Positions 57,260 through 64,000 of a DNA stretch of 64,000 bases are shown here, piece after piece. Position 1 is the first letter of the stretch. The number at the start of each line of letters is the position of its first letter. Where the stretch lies: contig NC_064827.1 of NCBI RefSeq assembly GCF_024166365.1, forward strand, positions 49,814,635 to 49,878,634, in the 5' to 3' direction. Under the pieces are notes generated by a model that ran no database searches, had not been told where the DNA came from, and saw only the letters and a program-made list of their open reading frames with translations. This DNA comes from Elephas maximus indicus (Eukaryota; Chordata; Mammalia; Proboscidea; Elephantidae). The translations under genes were made by a program, and so were the position numbers.

Positions 57260-59045
57260 AATTATCTTAAGCCACACTGAACATGTGCTCCTTGAAGCCT
57301 TTTTCATAAGAATTACTCTCAAACTAGGTCTCTCTAACTCATACTGGGACAGTAACTTTTATTGTTTTTTAACCCAATTACAGGATTAAAGTTTTATTCC
57401 AGTTCGTTGTATGTGCTGCTTTTGGTCATCTGGGCTAGCTCGTTCGATGTTTGTGAATTTTCATTCTGAACCCCTCAGATTTGGTCCATCTTCTGACCTA
57501 AAGATCACAACTTCTGATTTCACTCAAGTTATTGATTAAAAGCAACGATGAGAACAGGACTAAGGACTAACCAACCTGTGGGAGCTCTGTTCTGCTTTTC
57601 TAGTTCACAATCTGGTAAAATGTATTAAACATGCCCCTTACCATCTTATTAACATTTATTTTTTTGAACAAAACTATGGATAAATCATGCATAATTAAAA
57701 ATTCTAGGCTGATTTTTAAAAAATAACAATTAAATATCCATTATAAATATTCATATTATTTTAAAAGAATTGGAAGATGTTACATATATTACATACTACA
57801 TATAATGGCACGTGTCAGCCTTTTAAGCTTAAAAATAATCTTTCCCCAAACTGGGATTGACTTATACCCCAAGTATAAAAATGACTCAACCTATAGCACC
57901 AGCCCAGGCCCTGAGGAAAGTCAATTTTGAACCTGTCTGTCCTCTGGCATTGGGCTTCCTGATACAATGTGGAGGGTCCCCTCCCTCTGGTTTTGTTCCC
58001 TGGCAGTATTGAGGCCTGGCACAGGGACCCATCTGACTGTACAACGCAGGCCCGGGAAGTCAGGGAAGCCAGAGGCGGGAGGGTCCTCTGGCAACTTTAC
58101 AATGGAAAAAAAATTAAAAGCTTATGATCCTTATTTGTCTTTGTTTTTGATCTATACAGCTATAACAAGACTCTAGTAGACAGAAAGAGGTTAGAAATAT
58201 TGAAATAAATTTTCTCAGCTGGTTTTTCCTCTTTGGAAACTGAAGTCTCATGGTTTGGAAGAGGCTTAAAAGTCATCTCGTTCAACAGTGATAACCTGCT
58301 CCACTAGTAACTTTCCCAGATTTTGATAAAATTCATCTGAAGTTTTAAATGCCATCCATATGCCACTTTTTTAGATAAACACATACAAATTTAATAACAC
58401 TTTTCATTTTCTTTTTCTTGATTCATAAGGACAATTCCTGCCAAATGTTCTGGCTTATGGCTCTCCTCCTCTTCATAGTATGTTTAAGTTACACATTAAG
58501 AGTCCAAAAAATACCACTATGGAATTTTCATAAGCAATATCCGACCAATCAGTAAAACACAGTACACAGCGTGAAAATTTTAATTTATTCCCCTCCCAAG
58601 TATCCAGAATATATAGCCCCTTAGCTTTGAGAATGTGATACTGAAAATACCAACAGAATTGATCATTATGAAAGAAAAAAAAGAAAAGCGCATACTACAC
58701 AGGAAACACCCCAAAGTCCTCCCTAACCTAATAGTGCAAGTTAACGGTATGTCTCTGGCAATGCCACCTTTCACTTGATTTATAGAAGTTTTACAGGACA
58801 GATTTAAAGCAAAGACAGGCCTCTGGTTTTTATTTTTTTTTAACCCTAGCAGATTTTAAAAAGAGGCTATGTTAAATGACAATGCATTTTAAATCAGGGG
58901 AGAAAAAAATAAAAATAAAAACCCAAAACGTGTTTCAGTTTATTCAAAATAAAAATACACAGAATTATGAAAATATAGGTTTACTATTTCCACCACATAA
59001 ATTGATGCTGCTGTTTGAAAGGCTTGCAAATTGTTTTTCAAGTTT
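57260..59045 (-). other. ERP44: ERP44 3' UTR and flank
   Basis: This is mostly unique AT-rich sequence immediately 3' of the ERP44 stop on the - strand. It has several AATAAA candidates on that strand (rc TTTATT near 58830, 58937 and 58590). No other gene or young repeat is visible. The boundary between UTR and intergenic DNA is unknown. Confidence 0.5.
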
Positions 59046-59147
59046 TTAAAGCTCATCTCGATCCCTCAATAAAGTATACCTATATTCACTGGGTGCTAGC
59101 TTCTGGAAGGAGCTCTCTGGTGGACTGCTTGCTACATCTTGGGATTC
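59046..59147 (-). CDS. ERP44: ERP44 last coding exon (C-terminal 33 residues, RDEL)
   Basis: ERp44 is a PDI-family protein that cycles between Golgi/ERGIC and ER and retrieves ERO1, peroxiredoxin-4 and unassembled secretory clients. On the - strand, after acceptor ...cttttgtag, this 102-nt phase-0 exon reads ESQDVASSPPESSFQKLAPS, then EYRYTLLRDRDEL and a stop (TAA, plus-strand tta at 59046-59048). The RDEL end is the KDEL-receptor retrieval signal, and the preceding residues form the regulated C-terminal tail that covers the active-site thioredoxin domain. The gene is convergent with STX17, whose stop codon is 15.6 kb away. Confidence 0.96.
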   Translation of the reverse strand, partial: ESQDVASSPPESSFQKLAPSEYRYTLLRDRDEL

Positions 59148-59226
59148 CTACAAAAGAATAAAACATTTTCATATCAATATTTTATGGAGCTGTAATATTT
59201 TAACTAGAGTATTAGATGAATAGTAA

Positions 59227-59425
59227 GGAGCCCTGGTGGTACAGTGGTTAAAGTGACTGACTGCTAACCGAAAGGTTGATGGTTCAAGGTCACCAGTGGC
59301 TCCAAGCAGAGGGAGGGGGAGATGTGGCATCTGCTTCCGTCAAAGCCTTGGAAACCCTATGGGGTGCCATAAGTTGGAATTGGCTCAAATTGGCGCAGCA
59401 GACAGTGGGTTTGGTTTGGTTTTAT
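59227..59425 (+). mobile_element. AfroSINE-type SINE, long type, in an ERP44 intron
   Basis: 'ggagccctggtggtacagtg' head. An internal segment (about 59308-59342, 'gagggagggggagatgtggc', 'atctgcttccgtcaaagcc') is missing from the short-type copies. The tail is 'gccataagttggaattggct'. The flanks attagatgaatagta (59210-59224) and attagacgaatagta (after the tail) form the TSD. Confidence 0.88.
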
Positions 59426-60251
59426 TAGACGAATAGTAGTTGCCCTCTAAGTATTTCCTGGTTCATCAATAAAACACAGCAACTGTGTGCCAAAGACAAG
59501 TTTATATGTCTGAAATCTTGCTTTTCTCATTTTAAATGCCCCATTCAGATTCTCCAGGGCAGGGTTACCACGGAGACGTGAGATACAGAACTATGGACCT
59601 ATTGTTCGCTGAGGTGTAGTTTGCTGACACCTGAGTGCTTTCCTATAATATTCTTTAGAAGTAGCACAACCCTAAAATGTCCACAGCCCTGGAACTTATA
59701 AATGGTTACTAAGAGAATTAAAGGCATCTACTCTGTAGATACAGCTCTTATTTATCAATTACCTGGATGCCAGAAATTATTAAAACTTTGTTGAAATAAG
59801 GAGGAAAACAAATTCTTCTATGCTGCAAGAAATTAATTTCTACAGTATTTTACTTGTGCACCAACAGTAGACAAAAAACACAGTTAAACTCTGAGAGTGG
59901 CTTTCAAGAATTTTATAGAAAGGCAGTCTATCCTCTATCTCCACACTGTGAGCTCAAGGACACACATGACTGTCATTGTTTTAATATCCCCTGTAGCTGA
60001 CTGATATAGGCACACAGTGCATATATTAAATACTCTATATGATGACATATTCCCATTATAAATGGAAACCTTGTCATGTTCCTTCTCCCTAATATATGTA
60101 TATATTTTTGGTGAGGCAGATGTTTGGATTAATTAAGCTGAAATTTATTACCGTAAAAGAAACATGTATTTGGTGTCTACTGTGTACTGGTATACAAAGA
60201 TGAATAAATAAAATACAAGAAGTTCACTGTCCAATGGGTCAGTTGAAACAA

Positions 60252-60387
60252 ATAAAAACCAAAACCCGTTGCCCGATTCCAACTCATAGTGACCCTATAG
60301 GACAGAGCAGAACTACCCCATTGGGTTTCGAACTGCTGACCTTTTGGTTAGCAGCTGAGCACTTAACCACTGTGCCACGAGGGCTCT
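60252..60387 (-). mobile_element. AfroSINE-type SINE, antisense
   Basis: 'accaaaacccgttgcccgat', 'tcgaactgctgaccttttgg' and 'accactgtgccacgagggct'. A short internal part is missing. gaaacaaataa occurs on both flanks (60245-60255 and 60389-60399). Confidence 0.88.
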
Positions 60388-60742
60388 GAAACAAATAAGG
60401 CTAATACAATAATGATAAAATGCTTTTCCTAATCTTATAAAATACTATGTAGGCCTTCTTTTCTGAAGAAAATAATCACCTTTGGGTTGTTGCTTGCTTC
60501 TATACTTGCTTAATTATCAAAGAAAACCCGACCTTAGGTTTTAAAGAAAAAGCATTTAATCAGATTTCTACAGGGAGCTCTTGACTCAGAAACTAATTTG
60601 ATGTTAAATAAGGTAAAGAAAAACTCACTCAGTTTTTATTTTCTTTTATAAATGGAAGTATTTTGGTCGAAATAGTGGCATATGGAATAGGAAGGTTTTG
60701 GTATCTTTCATCTTCCTTCTTAGTATCATGGTAACATATGTG

Positions 60743-60790
60743 ACTGCCTTTCGGTTAGTAGCCGAGCTCTTAACTGTCTGTGCCACTCAA
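60743..60790 (-). mobile_element. AfroSINE head fragment, antisense
   Basis: 'ctttcggttagtagccgagc' and 'tcttaactgtctgtgccact' are the reverse complement of the SINE tRNA-like region. About 48 bp remain. Confidence 0.6.
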
Positions 60791-61433
60791 ACTCAAGTGT
60801 GTTTAATAAATCAGGAATATAGAAATTTTTTGCAACTGAAGTTACAAGGTAGAACTAGGAAAATTCTGAGTATAAAAAAGCAAATAGAAACTTTTGATAA
60901 ATAGTAGTCGGGCATTCTAAATCCCAAATGGGAAAGCCACATTAAACCGTATGTCTTGAGCATTAAGAATACTATATTGGTGAGGGCCCTTAGGATGGTT
61001 TAGCGGGAACAGCAAATCATTATAGTGTGGTCAATCACCCAGCTGCAGAGGAAGGCTTGAACAATTCACGAAATCCATTAATTTATTCAATGATCTCTTT
61101 CCAAGTCCTACTTCCTACTTCTATCTGAAGTCAACTGAATTTAGCCCTTTTTTTTATAATCATATTCCACAGAGGTAATATCAGAACACCTTAGTTTATA
61201 TCATCAAGAAACTATAACATTCTTGCAACACTGCTGAAGCTCTAAAATTTAAAAAATAAATGAAAAAGCAGTTTAATTTGTATCTTTTCTAGAATCTGTC
61301 CAGAACCTCTCTACAAAGGCATTCAGGAGCAGAAACTCATGCTTACACAAGAGTTTTAGATCTTCTTCAGGACTAACTGAAAAAGAAAAAAGGAAACAGA
61401 GAGTTCCCAATGAAAAACAGACAAGAGTCCCAC

Positions 61434-61539
61434 CTGTCCTGGGGCGTTATCAAGAGTTGGGTCAGGCCCATGATGAAATTCTCTGTGCAGTTTTCCAGAA
61501 TGTAAGTCAAATACGAACTGCTTGAGTTTTCCAGGAAGT
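61434..61539 (-). CDS. ERP44: ERP44 penultimate coding exon
   Basis: On the - strand, acceptor ...ggttttag precedes 106 nt that end at donor GTGGGA. After one leading base it reads LPGKLKQFVFDLHSGKLHRE, then FHHGPDPTLDNAPGQ, and joins in phase 0 to ESQDVASS in the last exon. This is the end of the third thioredoxin-like domain (the GKLKQFVFDL strand-helix and the HREFHHGPDP loop) and the start of the flexible C-tail linker. Earlier ERP44 exons lie right of the window. Confidence 0.95.
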
Positions 61540-61944
61540 CTAAAACCAAAAATCGAATATAAAATTAGCTTAAACTGTTAAAATGGACTTACTGCTATTT
61601 TAATAACTTTATAAAATTAATCTTGCTTCTTAAATTTTACCTACAATCCCACCATCCTACCATAATTGTTAGAGGCCAGGTATATGTAGAACATTTTTAC
61701 ACAGTTATAATGATGGTACCTAGACATTCAGTTTCATGTAGTACTTTTGCACTTGTTTCACAGAAAATTTTCCATGCTAATAATTTTAACGGATGCATCA
61801 TTGTCTACTGAGATGCTGTACCCACACTTACTTGACTATCCTTTATTGTTGGGCATTTATATAAAAAATATTTTCTTTAATTACGGATGTGCAACTAAAA
61901 AACCTTATGTTCTGTAAAAATCACACTAAAAATAACAGGGCCCA

Positions 61945-63900
61945 CCTTGAGAACACAGACCACAAGGATGTCCTTTATTATCACTTTTATTCAATTTGTA
62001 CTAGAAGTTGTAGCTAGAGCAATAAGGCTAGAAATGGAAATAAAGGGCATCCAAACAGGTAAGGAAGAAGTAAAACTACCCCTAGTCGCAGATGATATGA
62101 TCCTATACATAGAAAATCCCAGAGATTCACAAGAAAATTACTGGAACTAATAAAAGGATTCAGCAAAGTGTCATGGTGTAAGATCACCATATGAAATCAT
62201 TGGATTCCTCTACACTAACAAAGAGAACTCTGAAAAGGAAATCAGGAAAACAATACCATTTACAACACACCCCCAAAAGATAAAATACTTAGGAATAAAT
62301 CTAACTAGGGATGTAAAAGATTTACACAAAGAAAACTACAAAACACTACCGCAAGGAACCAAAAGAGACCTACATAAATGGAAAAACATACTAGGTTCCT
62401 GGATAGGAAGAATTAACATTGTGAAAATGTCAATACTACCCAAAGCGATCTACAAATACAATGCGATCCGGATCCAAATTCCAATAACATTCTTTAATGA
62501 CGTGGAAAAACTAATCAACTTTATATGGAAAGGACAGAGGCCCATGATAAGTAAAGTACTACTGAAGAACAACAACAAATTAGGAGGCCTCACGCTACCT
62601 GATCTCAGAAACTACTACACAGCCACGGTAGTCAAAACAGCCTGCTACTGGTGCAATGACAGACACACAGACCAATGGAACAGAATTGAGAAGGCAAAAG
62701 TACATCTATCTACCTATGGACAGCTGATCTTTGACAAAGGGTCAAAGTCCATTAAATAGGGAAGGAAAAGTCTGTCTGCAGAAAAAATGGAACAGGAGCC
62801 AAAGTTCACACCATATATAAAAAACTAACTCAAAATAGATCAAAGACCTAAAACCATAAAGATCATGGAAGAAAAAATAGGAACAACGCTAGGGGCCCTA
62901 ATATACAGCATAAACAGAATACCAAACATAAAAATGCACAAATAACAGAAGATAAACTAGATAAATGGGACCGCCTAAAAATTAAAGACTTACACTCATC
63001 CAGAAGCCCTGGTGGAGCAGTGGTTAAGATGCTCACCTCCTAACCAAAAGGTCAGCAGTTTGAATCCACCAGCTGCTCTGTGGGAGAAAGATGTGGCTGT
63101 CTGCTTCTGTAAAGATTTACAGCCTTGGAAACTCTATGGGGCAGTTCTAGTCTGTCCTACAGGGTCGCTATGAGTTGAACTGACTCAACGGCAACAAATT
63201 TAGTTTTTTTTTGGATTTATGCTCACCAAAAGACTTCTTCCAAAGAGTAAAAACAGAACCTACACACTGGGAAAAAAATTTTGATTACGACATATCCAAC
63301 AAAGGTCTAACCTCTAAAATTTATACAAAACTTCAACACCTCAACAACAAAAAGACAAACAATCCAACTAAAAAACAGGCAAAGAACATGAACAAGCAGT
63401 TTTCCAAAGAAGCATTCAGATAGCTAACGAACATATTAAAGAGATGCAAATCAAAACTACAATGACATACCATCTCACCCCAAGAATGGCACTGATCCAA
63501 AAATCTGAAAACAACTGCTGGTGAGGTTGTGGGGAGATTGGAACTCTTATACATTGCTGGTGGAAATGTAAAATGGTACAACCGCTATGGAAAACTATAT
63601 GGCGCTTCCTTAAAAAGCTAGAAATAGAAATACCATAGGATCTGGCAATCCTACTCCTAGGCATATATCCTAGAGAAATAAGAGCCGTGATAAGGATAGG
63701 CATATGCACACCCATATTCATTGCAGCATTATTCACAACAGCAAAAAGATGGAAACAACATAAATGCTGATCACCTGATGAATGGATAAAAAAATCTGTG
63801 GTACATACACACAATGGAATACTAAGCAACAATAAAGAATAATGACAAAGCTGTGAAACATCTCACAATATGGATGACTCTGAACAACACTATGCTGAGT
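61945..63900 (+). pseudogene. Old L1 ORF2 remnant (RT to C-terminus)
   Basis: Recognisable in order: [20 protein letters not shown] and [12 protein letters not shown] (the RT box with both Asp kept, Phe-Ala replaced by Val-Ala), then 62421-62759 [20 protein letters not shown] and [20 protein letters not shown], then 63211-63423, then the Cys-rich C-terminus near 63520 (cggggagattggaactctta-like). Several frameshifts and stops plus the SINE insertion inactivate it. Confidence 0.8.
63004..63212 (+). mobile_element. AfroSINE-type SINE, long type, inside the old L1
   Basis: 'gaagccctggtggagcagtg' head, the internal segment 'gggagaaagatgtggctgtc' and 'tgcttctgtaaagatttac' of the long type, and tail 'ggtcgctatgagttgaactg'. 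The flanks 'ttacactcatcc' and 'tttatgctcacc' look like a decayed TSD. Confidence 0.88.
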
Positions 63901-64000
63901 GAAATAAGTCAATCACAAAAGGACAAATATAGCATGAGGCACTATTACAAAAAGTTTAAAAAAGGTTTACGCACAGAAAGTAACATTCTTTGATGTTTAT

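Larger units (their letters stand above)
59148..61433 (-). other. ERP44: ERP44 last intron
   Basis: The intron lies between the two ERP44 exons. On the - strand it starts with GTGGGA (61433 leftward) and ends with tttgtag. It contains the long-type SINE at 59227, an antisense SINE at 60252 and a SINE fragment at 60743. The rest is plain intron. Confidence 0.85.
61925..64000 (+). mobile_element. Old L1 ORF2 3' half, runs off the window
   Basis: It starts inside RT and proceeds to the L1 3' end beyond 64000. It is sense on +, hence antisense to ERP44, and lies in the next ERP44 intron. An AfroSINE splits it at 63004-63215. It is more diverged than L1-A/B and belongs to an older L1 family. Confidence 0.88.

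Overview
The window is vertebrate nuclear DNA from an afrotherian mammal, most likely an elephant. Three things point there: many copies of a tRNA-derived SINE with the 'GGAGCCCTGGTGGTGCAGTGG' type head found in Proboscidea and other Afrotheria, BovB/RTE-type LINE copies, and young L1s with a long CpG-rich 5' UTR. Two host genes converge. The 3' half of STX17 (syntaxin 17) lies on the + strand in five coding exons between 4468 and 43477, encoding about residues 64-302. The last two coding exons of ERP44 lie on the - strand at 61434-61539 and 59046-59147. This is the same neighbour order as I recall for human chromosome 9q31. There are no bacterial genes, CRISPR arrays, rRNA or functional tRNA genes.

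Layout: 1-4467 STX17 intron with old repeats; 4468-4693 exon; 4694-35530 a 30.8 kb intron holding the main structure of the window; 35531-35646 and 35725-35775 two small exons; 35776-42414 intron; 42415-42501 exon; 43238-43477 last coding exon, then the 3' UTR; 44-59 kb the intergenic/3' UTR zone with SINEs, L2, MIR and L1 pieces; 59046-61539 ERP44; 61925 to the end an old L1 ORF2 3' half with a SINE inside it.

The large intron contains a layered mobile-element locus that can be read directly from target-site duplications (TSDs). (1) An antisense RTE (5452-7496 plus 26733-27255) was split by (2) L1-B, with a 15-bp TSD at 7497-7511 and 26718-26732. (3) L1-A, a full-length element (8715-16051), inserted into ORF1 of L1-B with a 16-bp TSD (8699-8714 and 16052-16067). 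(4) Unequal crossing-over between the ORF2s of L1-A and L1-B then duplicated 5338 bp, giving a middle chimera (16068-21389) whose 5' part is L1-B and 3' part is L1-A, and a second copy of the A/B junction at 21390-21405. The crossover lies in a 173-bp interval (18868-19040 in the chimera).

Functional state of the L1s: L1-A has open ORF1 and ORF2, but its RT catalytic FADD reads FAND (codon 702, Asp to Asn). L1-B has two nonsense codons in ORF1 and frameshifts in ORF2. The chimera has an FADD motif and an open C-terminus, but a frameshifted endonuclease and no 5' UTR or ORF1. L1-B also lacks exactly the part of the 5' UTR that in L1-A is bounded by CAG|GTACGG and a T9-AG acceptor, so it looks like the integrated copy of a spliced L1 RNA.
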